A DNA stretch of 64,000 nucleotides from DASXVX01 sp036504075 (lineage in GTDB: Bacteria; Bacillota; Sulfobacillia; Symbiobacteriales; Symbiobacteriaceae): positions 1-64,000 of the forward strand of contig DASXVX010000091.1 of NCBI GenBank assembly GCA_036504075.1. Reading direction: 5' to 3'. Below, piece after piece: positions 52,376 through 62,269 of the stretch (position 1 is its first letter; each line of letters starts with the position of its first letter). A program made the position numbers and the translations under genes. The notes below the pieces were generated by a model that saw only the letters and a list, made by a program, of their open reading frames with translations, was not told the DNA's origin and made no database searches.

Positions 52376-52978
52376 TCAACTTGCCCGCACAAGGACCAGG
52401 ACAAGGGGAACGAGGTTGAATGACACGTGGCCGACCACGGCAGGGACTAAGGATTTCGCCTTGACGGTCAGCACGGCAAAGCAGAGGCCGATGACAACAG
52501 ACGACAGCACCGTGGCCAGACCACCGGGAACGTGAGCAGCGGCAAAAAGGATAGAGGACAAGGCAACCCCCGCACTGGTCCCGAACGCCCGTTCAGCGCT
52601 CCACAGTATGTACCCGCGGAAAATAAGTTCTTCGACCACCGGGGCGATCGCGATGGAGTCGAAAGCAATCGACAGCGATTGAGGGTTGCCACCGTGCGCC
52701 ATGGGTAGGTTCGCTACAACAGAACCGACCAGTCCAATGAGTAATGCCCAATAGAAGAATTCAGCGGACGTACCCTTCCAGAGGATGGAGGACCATGTCC
52801 TGAGTCGCTTGGTGGATAATAGAACCGTGCCGACAACGGCTACCAGCTCCACCTCAAAAAGGATGCCTACCCAGGGGCTATCCGAGGGCAAACCAATCAA
52901 GGTGTTGGCGGCAGCAACGAGGAAAAAAGCGGCCAGCATAGCCAGCCACTCGACGATGAGTCTATGTCGTTCGCTCAT
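52376..52978 (-). CDS. CPBP family intramembrane metalloprotease
   Basis: 200 residues, about seven membrane helices, with the Abi/CAAX-like motifs: EELIFRG (EExxxR), FAAAHVP (FxxxH) and HVSFN (HxxxN/D). CPBP enzymes include bacteriocin immunity proteins and peptide-maturation proteases. ATG 52978 overlaps the preceding stop (ATGA), so it is translationally coupled to the 86-aa gene and lies third in the operon after the bacteriocin-like peptide. Immunity or maturation is the inferred role. Confidence 0.9.
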   Translation of the reverse strand: MSERHRLIVEWLAMLAAFFLVAAANTLIGLPSDSPWVGILFEVELVAVVGTVLLSTKRLRTWSSILWKGTSAEFFYWALLIGLVGSVVANLPMAHGGNPQSLSIAFDSIAIAPVVEELIFRGYILWSAERAFGTSAGVALSSILFAAAHVPGGLATVLSSVVIGLCFAVLTVKAKSLVPAVVGHVSFNLVPLVLVLVRAS

Positions 52979-53235
52979 TTCAGTTTCCTTTCCGCCCGCA
53001 CTGCAAAGAGGCCGTAGCCGATGAGGCACGCCAGATACACGATGGTCGGAAGCGCAGCGCGATCCGATTCCCAGAAGGCAGGGTTTCGGTCGATGACAAA
53101 CCACATGACAGTGTAGACGACAGGGACTGGTGCCCAAAGCAGCAGCCGCTGCCTACGCCGCTTGGGGTCCACCGTTTTCATGATGGCGTAGAAGCCACCC
53201 AGCAACAAACCAAACTGCCAAACTGCATCCGGCAT
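52975..53235 (-). CDS. Small membrane protein, 86 aa
   Basis: Three hydrophobic segments (FGLLLGGFYAIM, LLLWAPVPVVYTVMWFVI, PTIVYLACLIGYGLFA) around a basic loop (DPKRRRQR). Unknown family. ATG 53235 follows AAAGGAGGAG. It lies between the bacteriocin-like peptide gene and the CPBP gene and overlaps the latter by four bases. Confidence 0.75.
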   Translation of the reverse strand: MPDAVWQFGLLLGGFYAIMKTVDPKRRRQRLLLWAPVPVVYTVMWFVIDRNPAFWESDRAALPTIVYLACLIGYGLFAVRAERKLK

Positions 53236-53309
53236 GTCCAAACTCCTCCTTTCGGTTTGCGGGGCGAGGGGCTCGGTAGCGGGGGCGCCGCTACCGAACA
53301 CGTGAGTAC

Positions 53310-53600
53310 TTAGCAGCCCCAGTTAATGCCGTAATTGCAACGATTGTAGCCAAGGTCGAAGCCGCTGGTCGCTGTCGCAATGTATGCTCCGATTAGAGCG
53401 GGAACGGTGATCTCCGGGAGCAGTGCGATTGCTAGACCAGCACCAACAATAGTGCCGACGTCCTTGCCGATAGCCCCCCAGTTGACTGTCAACATGACCG
53501 GCTGGGAATTTCCGTAGAGGGTGCCGCTTACCGCTGACGAGTTGATCACAGCCAAGGCCGTGATCACCATGAGAACCGCAATCAACTTCCGAAACTTCAT
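53310..53600 (-). CDS. Bacteriocin-like secreted peptide, 96 aa
   Basis: An N-terminal signal peptide (MKFRKLIAVLMVITALAVIN, cleavage about residue 25) leads to a Gly/Ala/Ile-rich, hydrophobic mature part of about 70 residues (GAIGKDVGTIVGAGLAIALL, ITVPALIGAYIATATSGF) with Cys88 and Cys96 at the end (RCNYGINWGC). That composition is typical of pore-forming bacteriocins; no named class was matched. ATG 53600 follows AAAGGAC. It is the first gene of an operon with a consensus promoter and a CPBP protease downstream. Confidence 0.65.
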   Translation of the reverse strand: MKFRKLIAVLMVITALAVINSSAVSGTLYGNSQPVMLTVNWGAIGKDVGTIVGAGLAIALLPEITVPALIGAYIATATSGFDLGYNRCNYGINWGC

Positions 53601-53709
53601 TGCTCTCGAAGTCCTTTCCACGAGGCAACGCACCCCCCTCGGCGATCTGAATGGCCTCTCGATCTGCTATCTTATAGCAACCGCCAAATCGAGACAACGC
53701 ATTGTCTAG

Positions 53710-53738
53710 ATTATGGTCTTATTGGCAGTATTTGTCAA
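53710..53738 (-). promoter_or_regulatory. Sigma-A type promoter of the bacteriocin-like operon
   Basis: TTGACA and CATAAT separated by 17 bases, about 110 bases upstream of the 53600 start. Confidence 0.8.
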
Positions 53739-53810
53739 TACTGGTTTAGGTGAAACCTCAATCATCTGTGACTATCATAGACGGTCAGAAAGTTCCATAC
53801 AATAGAAGAA

Positions 53811-53834
53811 GCATGGCCAGTCCGCTGGCCGTGC
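53811..53834 (-). terminator. Terminator of the 19-aa micropeptide gene
   Basis: GCATGGCCAG pairs with CTGGCCGTGC (one mismatch) and TTCTTCT follows on the minus strand. A second stem, GCTACGGG/CCCGTAGC, stands between it and the peptide stop (53846-53868). These features, plus the operon promoter, fill the 53601-53923 gap. Confidence 0.65.
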
Positions 53835-53923
53835 CTGTTTCGGTCGCTACGGGGGTCCTTCCCGTAGCTTGGATACATAGATGCCGGGTGTAAAATGATC
53901 CGGCGTTGACAGATACATCGTGC

Positions 53924-53983
53924 CTACCGTTTGACCAATTCCTTCGCGATCTTGATCAGAACCTCAATCAGAATCGTCGTCAC
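53924..53983 (-). CDS. 19-residue amphipathic micropeptide
   Basis: GTG 53983 to TAG 53924 encodes MTTILIEVLIKIAKELVKR, a cationic amphipathic helix with Ile/Leu/Val on one face and Lys/Glu/Arg on the other. AAAGGAGGT, close to a perfect anti-Shine-Dalgarno match, lies seven bases upstream, and a structured leader and terminator frame it. It resembles phenol-soluble-modulin, leaderless-bacteriocin or membrane micropeptide designs. No homology was recognised. Confidence 0.55.
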   Translation of the reverse strand: MTTILIEVLIKIAKELVKR

Positions 53984-54328
53984 CGTCCGTACCTCCTTTC
54001 CCAACGTTCGGGACGCGGCAGTAGGCACCCGGCCCCTTGCGGAGGGGAGCCTGCCGTGGTCCTCCCTGATCCAAGGTAATGATATCTGTCTGAAGGGTCT
54101 TTCGATGCGGCCGTTGGGCTTGTGGGAAGGGCACGCGGATAGCCCCGCACCCTCGGAACACCCCGGTCGGGCCGAAAATGGAACCGCCAGTCCCCCCGAG
54201 TCCGCCTCAGTGCGGCTCAACCCAAGTGAGCGCCATTTTTCCGGAACTCAATGCCCCGCATCGCACCCTGGGAACCCCCGCTCACCCCGACTTACGCCGA
54301 CGAACTCCCGCTAAATCAGACAAGTGAA
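53984..54328. other. Structured leader and right end of the island
   Basis: No larger gene. On the minus strand the micropeptide leader can pair GGCAG...CTGCC around CCCCT/AGGGG (about 54016-54055). The rest, to the 24-bp repeat, shows nothing that I can interpret. Confidence 0.4.
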
Positions 54329-54352
54329 TTCCTAAACTGTAGGTCGGCGGTT
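54329..54352 (+). repeat. Right copy of the 24-bp tRNA-derived repeat (att-like)
   Basis: Identical over 24 bases to 50597-50620 in tRNA-Arg; the flanking bases differ, so only this piece of tRNA was duplicated. Confidence 0.7.
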
Positions 54353-54462
54353 ATCTGAGAAGAGAAGGTATGCCTGAAAAGACGCGTCAAGTGCACGATT
54401 ACGGCCATGCCTGGCCAGCAGAGAGATCGACGAGGGCTGACATTCTCTCCCGTGGCGCCGCC

Positions 54463-54664
54463 CCCGGTATGGCCCGGTCGCTGGAGGCCGTGGCAGCGAA
54501 TGCCGGTGAGGCGGTCAACGAAGCGGGTCGGTCGGCCGAAAACGCGAGCCGGGGTTCAGAAGTCGTCCAGAATACCCTGGCCGGGATGAATCGGATCAAG
54601 CAGACGGTCGGCGGCGCGCATGCGGGATCTGGGGCAACTCTCGGGCCAGATCGGCGAGGTCATG
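54463..54664 (+). pseudogene. Chemoreceptor signalling-domain remnant
   Basis: Two frames give MCP-like sequence: EAVNEAGRSAENASRGSEVV and QNTLAGMNRIKQTV up to about 54606, then RMRDLGQLSGQIGEVM from 54617. Together they match the adaptation-helix/ LGxxSxxIgeI region of a methyl-accepting chemotaxis protein, with a frame break between. It stops where the 10-bp repeat region begins. Confidence 0.7.
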
Positions 54665-54701
54665 CCTCCTGCCTCGCTCTTCGTTCGTGCTCGCGGCCAG
54701 G

Positions 54702-54804
54702 TGTCGGTACTCGCAGGTGCTTGTCGGTACTCGTCGGTACTCGTCGGTACTCGTCGGTACTCGTCGGCGCTTGTCGGTACTCGTTGGCGCTGGTCGGTAC
54801 TCGC
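54702..54804. repeat. 10-bp tandem repeat array
   Basis: About nine copies of GTCGGTACTC with variants (GTCGGCGCTT, GTTGGCGCTG). It abuts the chemoreceptor remnant. The 54805-55164 stretch beyond it has no supported gene. Confidence 0.8.
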
Positions 54805-55164
54805 AGTTCTTCATTTTTGGCCGCGGGCACAAGTGACTCCTGTCCACTGAAGTGCGCTGGGAATTGGCCGTAAACGTCCGTGGTTGTAGCTGACAGCAGG
54901 TTTCGGGTCCTCCCTGGCTTCCTAATACCAGGCATGCGCAGATTGTAGTCGGTGCTCGTCGCTAGCCGTCGCTCGACGTCGGATGCCGCAGCAAAGAACG
55001 CGTCAGGCTCTTCTGGAATAAAAAAGGAACCACCGGAATTGAACACGAAAACGTTCATGTGTATTCGCGAATCACTGCCAAGGCGCTTTGTCGGCGCCGG
55101 CAGGCAGCGGCACCTTCTCGTGGCCAAAGGAAAGTGACATCGGACGCAACAGGGAGCTGTGATC

Positions 55165-58100
55165 ATGAGACGTGACAACCCGGTGGCCCGCAGCATGCGG
55201 AGCCTGCCATTACGGTACAAGCTGTTCTTGACCTACGGGGCGATTGCTGTAGGCGTGATATTGATCACTTGTGGTGTGATCTTCTATCTTGTCATGCAGA
55301 CGATACAATCTTCGATCAAAAGCGAGCTGTCGAGCACAACGCATACCATCTCGGACATGGTAAAGGCGTCTGCCGACAGTTCCATCAAGAATTATCTGCG
55401 CGCAGTGGCGGAGAAAAACAAGGACATCGTACAGGGGCTGTACGACAAGTACAAGGCCGGTGAGATGTCTGAGGCAGACGCCAAGAAAGCCGCCGCCGAG
55501 ATCATGGGCGGGCAGGTGATCGGCAAGACCGGCTATCTGTATTGTCTGAACAGCTTGGGCATCCTTGAGGTGCATAAGAAGCCCGAACTGATCGGAACAA
55601 ATATCTCCGACTACGCATTCGTGATTTCGCAGATCAAGCGTAAAGAGGGGTTCCTGGACTACAACTGGCGGAACCCGGGAGAGGAGTTCGCCAGACCCAA
55701 GGCGCTGTACATGACCTACTTCGCCCCGTGGGACTGGATCATCTCCGCGTCCTCCTACCGCGAGGAGTTTTCGGACCTGATCGACATGGACGATATCACC
55801 AAGAGCGTACTCTCGCAAAAATTCGGGCAAACCGGCTATTCGTATGTCATCGACCGGAAAGGTGTCGTGGTGATTCATCCCAGCCTGCCCGCCGGGCGCA
55901 GCATCTACAATGAAAGGGATTCCAGCGGGCGGATGTTCATCAAGGAGATGACCGAAAAGCGAAGCGGCGAGATCACCTATCCGTGGCAGAATCCCGGGGA
56001 AACGCGTCCGCGGGATAAGCTGGTCATCTATGAGTATCTGCCGTCATTTGATTGGATTGTCGCTTCTTCGAGCTACACCGAGGAGTTCTACCGGCCGCTG
56101 CGCGAAATCACCTATATCGTCATGATCACGGCAATTCTGTCGCTGTTTGTCGTCCTGCTCTTCACCCTGGTATTCTCCAAGAGTTTTACACAGCCGTTGA
56201 AAAAACTCGTGCAGGGAATGGAAAAAGGGATCAAGGGCGATCTCTCCGCAAGAGTGGATGTTGCCGCCGCCGACGAGATCGGAGTGCTTGGCACGTACTT
56301 TAACAATTTCATGGCGCAACTGGAGCAAAGCAGCAACGAACTGCGGGGCGAAATCAAAGAGCGGAAGGCCGTGCAGGAAGAACTGATGCTCCACAAGGCC
56401 AATCTCGAACAATTGGTCGCACTGCGCACGGCGAAACTGGAAGAGAGTGAAACCAGGGCGCGGACCATCGTTGAAAGCATCACCGAAGGCATCATGCTGA
56501 TACGCGACGGCAGCTACTACGACTGCAACAATTATGCAATTAGCATGTTCGGCTGTGAAACCAAAGCGCAGTTCCTGGAGACCAGACCGAGTGCGGTTTC
56601 ACCGCCTTCGCAGCCCGACGGCACGGAATCGGTCCTGCGATTCGAACAGTTGAGCCATGAAGCGCTCGAGCATGGGTTTGTCAGCTTTGAATGGACCCAT
56701 AGGCGGTGTAGTGGCGAGGATTTTGCCGCCGAGGTCGTGCTGTCCAGGCTGGAGCTTGATGGGAAGCTGTTCCTGCAGGCCGTCGTGCGCGACATCACGG
56801 ACCGCAAGCTTGCCGAGGATAGCCTCCAAAGAGCGAAGGAGGCGGCGGAATCCGCGAGCCGGGTGAAAAGCGACTTCCTCGCCAACATGAGCCACGAAAT
56901 CCGGACGCCCATGAACGGTATCATGGGGCTTGTGCATCTCGCGCTGCAAACAGAGCTAACGAACAAGCAGCGGGACTATCTGACCAAAGTTCAGACTTCG
57001 GCACTGAGCTTGTTAGGCATTATCAACGATGTATTGGACTTCTCAAAGATCGAGGCGGGAAAACTAGCGGTAGAAGTGGTCAACTTCAATCTTGAGACCG
57101 TCCTGGTTAATGTGTCCAATGTGTTGACGCACCGGGCGAGTGAAAAGGAGCTTGAGTTTCTCTCCTTCATTGAATCGGATACGCCGCTCCACCTGAAAGG
57201 GGACCCGTTCCGGATCCAGCAGATATTGATAAACCTCGCCAGTAACGCCATCAAGTTTACGGACAAGGGCGAGGTAATCATCAGGATTGACACGCTGGAA
57301 AAGTTCCGGAACGAGCATGGAGAACAGGCACGGCTCAGTTTTTCGGTGTCCGACACCGGCATTGGCATGACGAAAGAGCAGCAGGAGCGGCTTTTCGAGT
57401 CGTTCACGCAGGCAGACTCGTCGATCACCCGCAGGTATGGTGGCACTGGCCTTGGCCTTGCCATCTGCAAACGTCTGGTTCAGCTCATGAACGGCGACAT
57501 TGTTGTTGAGAGCGAGCCGGGCAAGGGGAGCACATTCCGTTTCATCATCCCCTTCCAACTCCAGAACCCCGCTGAAATCGTCGAGCGGTCGCCGTTCCAG
57601 CAACTGCAACTGAAAGGTGCCAGGGCGCTGGTTGTAGACGACAACGACACATCCAGGGAAATCCTGAAGTCCTATTTGGACATGTTCGGCATGCGGGTGG
57701 AAAGCGCCGATTCCGGCTTTGCCGCGCTGGACATGTTGAAGGCCAACGCCGGTGAGCCGTTTCGGCTGGCGCTGATCGACTGGAAAATGCCTGGTATGGA
57801 CGGATTTGAGACAGCCGATAAAATCATGAATGATGAGCTGATCCCGGTACCCCCCCCGATGATCATGGTTTCCGCATATTTCAGCGATGAAATGGAGGCG
57901 AAAACCCAACGGCTGGGGATTAGCAGATTGATGACGAAGCCGGTAAATCAATCAGCCCTGTTCGAAGCAGTTATGGACACGTTGGGCACGAAACACGACA
58001 CCGGGAGTGTTGAGATCAAGCCTACCGCCACGCCGAGCAGGGAGTATCATTTCGCAGGCAGCAGGATCCTGTTGGCTGAAGATAATGCCATCAATCAGCA

Positions 58101-59082
58101 GGTGGCTAGCGAAATTCTGCAGCGGGTCGGCGCGAAAGTCACGGTTGCCGTGAACGGAAAGGTGGCCGTCGAAAAGGTTCAATCCGAGGATTTCGATCTG
58201 GTCCTCATGGACATCCAGATGCCGGAGATGGACGGACTGGAAGCCACCCGTGTGATCAGAAGCATCGAACGGCTCAAGGAACTACCAATTGTCGCCATGT
58301 CTGCGCATGCGATGAGCGGTGACCGAGAGCGCTGCCTGGCGGCAGGCATGAACGACCATACACCCAAGCCGATCGAACCGGAGCGGCTGTTCGAAACCAT
58401 CGCCATGTGGCTGAGCGATACGGCTGAAGGCGGTCCCGAGCGAGATCAGGAGGCTGTCGGTGATCTCGAAGCAGAGCTGCCGGCGGAGATACCGGGAATC
58501 GATCTGGAGTTTGGCTTGAAAAGGGTGCTGGGGAACCGGAAACTGTTCAAGAAAATCCTCCGGGAGTTCGGCACGACTTTTGACCAGTCCGCGGCAGAGC
58601 TGGAGGCGTTCCTCGCCGGTAACGACACCGCCGGAGCCGCCGGGCTGGTGCACGCCATCAAAGGGACCGCCGGGAATGTGGGCGCGACGGTGCTGAAAGA
58701 GCTGGCGGTCGCACTGGAGGCGGCGCTTCAGGACGGGGACAAAACGGAAATCGCCGTGAGTTTCGAGCGGTTCAAAGCGGAACTGGCATCCGTGGTGGCG
58801 ATCAGCGAAATGCCGGGCATGGCCGAGAGTCCCAAGCCTACAAGTGCACCGAATGCCGACATGAGCGCGATGGCAATGGCGCCGCTGTTCCTTACGCTCA
58901 AACAGCAGCTTGAGGAGAACAGTTTTGAAGCGGGCGAAACGTTCGAAACGCTAAGGCAGGTGGCCGGATCCCGGTTCTCGGCCGAGCTCAAGCAGTTGGA
59001 CCGATACATCAACGGCTTCGACTTTGAAAAGGCTCTAACCGAATTATCGGCGGTCGCCTCTCGTCTCGGCATCAACCAATGA
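55165..59082 (+). CDS. Hybrid sensor histidine kinase (dCache-HAMP-PAS-HisKA-HATPase-REC-REC-HPt)
   Basis: 1305 residues. Two membrane helices (about 18-43 and 305-330) bracket a double-Cache extracellular sensor with two WxxxxSS(Y)xEEF repeats (WDWIISASSYREEF, FDWIVASSSYTEEF). Inside follow HAMP, a PAS domain, HisKA (His577 in FLANMSHEIRTPMNG), HATPase (N box, GTGLGLAI), two receiver domains (Asp872 in LIDWKMPGMDG, Asp1016 in LMDIQMPEMDG) and an HPt domain (His1163 in VHAIKGTAG). ATG 55165 follows AGGGAGC. The adjacent GGDEF response regulator is its likely output partner. Confidence 0.93.
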   Translation: MRRDNPVARSMRSLPLRYKLFLTYGAIAVGVILITCGVIFYLVMQTIQSSIKSELSSTTHTISDMVKASADSSIKNYLRAVAEKNKDIVQGLYDKYKAGEMSEADAKKAAAEIMGGQVIGKTGYLYCLNSLGILEVHKKPELIGTNISDYAFVISQIKRKEGFLDYNWRNPGEEFARPKALYMTYFAPWDWIISASSYREEFSDLIDMDDITKSVLSQKFGQTGYSYVIDRKGVVVIHPSLPAGRSIYNERDSSGRMFIKEMTEKRSGEITYPWQNPGETRPRDKLVIYEYLPSFDWIVASSSYTEEFYRPLREITYIVMITAILSLFVVLLFTLVFSKSFTQPLKKLVQGMEKGIKGDLSARVDVAAADEIGVLGTYFNNFMAQLEQSSNELRGEIKERKAVQEELMLHKANLEQLVALRTAKLEESETRARTIVESITEGIMLIRDGSYYDCNNYAISMFGCETKAQFLETRPSAVSPPSQPDGTESVLRFEQLSHEALEHGFVSFEWTHRRCSGEDFAAEVVLSRLELDGKLFLQAVVRDITDRKLAEDSLQRAKEAAESASRVKSDFLANMSHEIRTPMNGIMGLVHLALQTELTNKQRDYLTKVQTSALSLLGIINDVLDFSKIEAGKLAVEVVNFNLETVLVNVSNVLTHRASEKELEFLSFIESDTPLHLKGDPFRIQQILINLASNAIKFTDKGEVIIRIDTLEKFRNEHGEQARLSFSVSDTGIGMTKEQQERLFESFTQADSSITRRYGGTGLGLAICKRLVQLMNGDIVVESEPGKGSTFRFIIPFQLQNPAEIVERSPFQQLQLKGARALVVDDNDTSREILKSYLDMFGMRVESADSGFAALDMLKANAGEPFRLALIDWKMPGMDGFETADKIMNDELIPVPPPMIMVSAYFSDEMEAKTQRLGISRLMTKPVNQSALFEAVMDTLGTKHDTGSVEIKPTATPSREYHFAGSRILLAEDNAINQQVASEILQRVGAKVTVAVNGKVAVEKVQSEDFDLVLMDIQMPEMDGLEATRVIRSIERLKELPIVAMSAHAMSGDRERCLAAGMNDHTPKPIEPERLFETIAMWLSDTAEGGPERDQEAVGDLEAELPAEIPGIDLEFGLKRVLGNRKLFKKILREFGTTFDQSAAELEAFLAGNDTAGAAGLVHAIKGTAGNVGATVLKELAVALEAALQDGDKTEIAVSFERFKAELASVVAISEMPGMAESPKPTSAPNADMSAMAMAPLFLTLKQQLEENSFEAGETFETLRQVAGSRFSAELKQLDRYINGFDFEKALTELSAVASRLGINQ

Positions 59083-59130
59083 TTGCGGGTTGCGAGTATG
59101 GGCGTAGTTGGCACGGAGAGGCGGGACAAT

Positions 59131-60114
59131 GTGGAGCAGATACTGATTGTGGACGACATGCCCACAAATATCCGAATCCTTGGCGAGCTGTTGAAAGACC
59201 GGTATGAAATCCTCGTTGCGAACAATGGGAACCGGGCGGTGCAGATTGCGCAGGCCAAGCGACCGGATCTCATCTTGATGGACGTGATGATGCCCGAAAT
59301 GGACGGTTTTGCCGCCTGCAGAGCACTGAAACTGACGGCGCTGACCACCAACATCCCGGTGATTTTCATTACTGCGAGGCATGAGACAGACGATGTGGTG
59401 AAGGGGTTCGAATCAGGCGGGGTGGATTACATCACCAAGCCCTTCAACCCTGCGGAACTCTACGCCCGAGTGAAGACACACATTGACCTGAAGAACTCCC
59501 GCGCGGAATTGGCAAGGTATGCAATGCAGATGGCGGAACTCAACCGCGAATTGCAGAGCCTGAACATCCAGTTAAACGAGGCGAACGCGAACCTGTCGCT
59601 TGCGGCCTGGACCGATCCACTGACAATGCTTGCGAACCGACGGACCATGGTCGAGCGAATCAGGGAAGAGGCGGCCAGAACAGACCGAACCCAAGGACTG
59701 TTTTCGCTTTGCATTTCCGATCTCGATCATTTTAAGAAGATCAACGACACGTACGGGCATGATGCTGGCGACCACGTACTGAAAAGTATTGCCAGTATCC
59801 TGAAGTCTGCACTACGCGAACAGGATGTCTTGGCGAGATGGGGTGGAGAGGAGTTTCTGCTGCTGATGCCCGAAACTGGACTGAAGGAAGCGCAAATTGC
59901 CGCCGAGAGGCTGCGGGGAGTCGTTGAGAACGCCGAAATACTCTATGACGGAAACCGGATCGCGCTGACGATGACGTTCGGTGTGTCGACTTATGACAAG
60001 AGCGAAGGCGTAGACGGCAGTATCAAGAAGGCTGACTCAGCCTTGTATGTCGGGAAGAGCACAGGCAGAAACTGCGTCGTGGCCGAGCCTCCACACCAAC
60101 GTGCGGGCAGCTAG
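59131..60114 (+). CDS. Response regulator with GGDEF (diguanylate cyclase) domain
   Basis: 327 residues: REC domain (ILIVDDMPTNIRIL; phospho-acceptor Asp in LILMDVMMPEMDG; Lys in DYITKPFNP), a coiled linker and a GGDEF domain with the active-site variant GGEEF in ARWGGEEFLLLM, which remains catalytic in the family. It would make c-di-GMP on phosphorylation. GTG 59131 is chosen for GGAGAGG nine bases upstream and a conventional REC start; ATG 59098 is the alternative. It directly follows the hybrid kinase gene. Confidence 0.92.
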   Translation: MEQILIVDDMPTNIRILGELLKDRYEILVANNGNRAVQIAQAKRPDLILMDVMMPEMDGFAACRALKLTALTTNIPVIFITARHETDDVVKGFESGGVDYITKPFNPAELYARVKTHIDLKNSRAELARYAMQMAELNRELQSLNIQLNEANANLSLAAWTDPLTMLANRRTMVERIREEAARTDRTQGLFSLCISDLDHFKKINDTYGHDAGDHVLKSIASILKSALREQDVLARWGGEEFLLLMPETGLKEAQIAAERLRGVVENAEILYDGNRIALTMTFGVSTYDKSEGVDGSIKKADSALYVGKSTGRNCVVAEPPHQRAGS

Positions 60115-60210
60115 GCAGTGCACCCAGGTTCAATTTCAAGATCATCCGTTGATGTGGAAGGGTTTTTCCGTTTGGGCTCCGAATTCCAGATCCAAACTGC
60201 ATACCAAAAG

Positions 60211-60302
60211 GCGCTAGGGGTGTCCGCGTAATGCGGGCTGAGAACGGCCGGAAGGCCGTACCCTCCAAACCTGATCTGGGTCATACCAGCGTAGGGAAGC
60301 GT
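60211..60302 (+). promoter_or_regulatory. TPP (thi-box) riboswitch
   Basis: The conserved segments are present in order: GGGGTG, CTGAGA, a variable GGCCGGAAGGCC stem, ACCCT, AACCTGATCTGGGT, ATACCAGCGTAGGGAAG. It lies 120 bases upstream of thiC and, with the terminator at 60328, should turn the operon off at high thiamine pyrophosphate. It accounts for most of the gene-free 60115-60422 stretch. Confidence 0.95.
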
Positions 60303-60327
60303 CGGGTGGGTACCTTCGATTGTACTT

Positions 60328-60353
60328 GTCCGGCACTCCGTGCCGGACTTTTC
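60328..60353 (+). terminator. Terminator of the thiC riboswitch expression platform
   Basis: GTCCGGCAC-TCC-GTGCCGGAC followed by TTTTC between the aptamer and thiC. Confidence 0.85.
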
Positions 60354-60422
60354 TATTGCAGGCACTCTCCGATGAGGCGGCACCTTTCCGGTCTTGCGGC
60401 CATACAGCAAGGAGGGGTCTTT

Positions 60423-62141
<1,719 letters not shown>

Positions 62142-62151
62142 CACACAGCTG

Positions 62152-62173
62152 AGGCGGGGCACAAGCCCCGCCT
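62152..62173 (+). terminator. Hairpin after thiC
   Basis: AGGCGGGGC and GCCCCGCCT with a four-base loop; T content beyond is modest. Confidence 0.6.
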
Positions 62174-62269
62174 GTCTTGCACAGCTCAAAATATTCGGCT
62201 CACTCCGGAAAGGATGACCGGACGTGATGTGGAACTCATTCTCGAATCCCCGTGAAAGGGGGCGGTGCC

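Noticed and set aside
50597..54352. Intact phage or ICE
   Set aside because: No integrase, replication or structural genes were seen between the repeats.
59950..60114. Second GGDEF or EAL domain after the response regulator
   Set aside because: The protein ends shortly after the GGDEF core; the following sequence is the TPP riboswitch leader.
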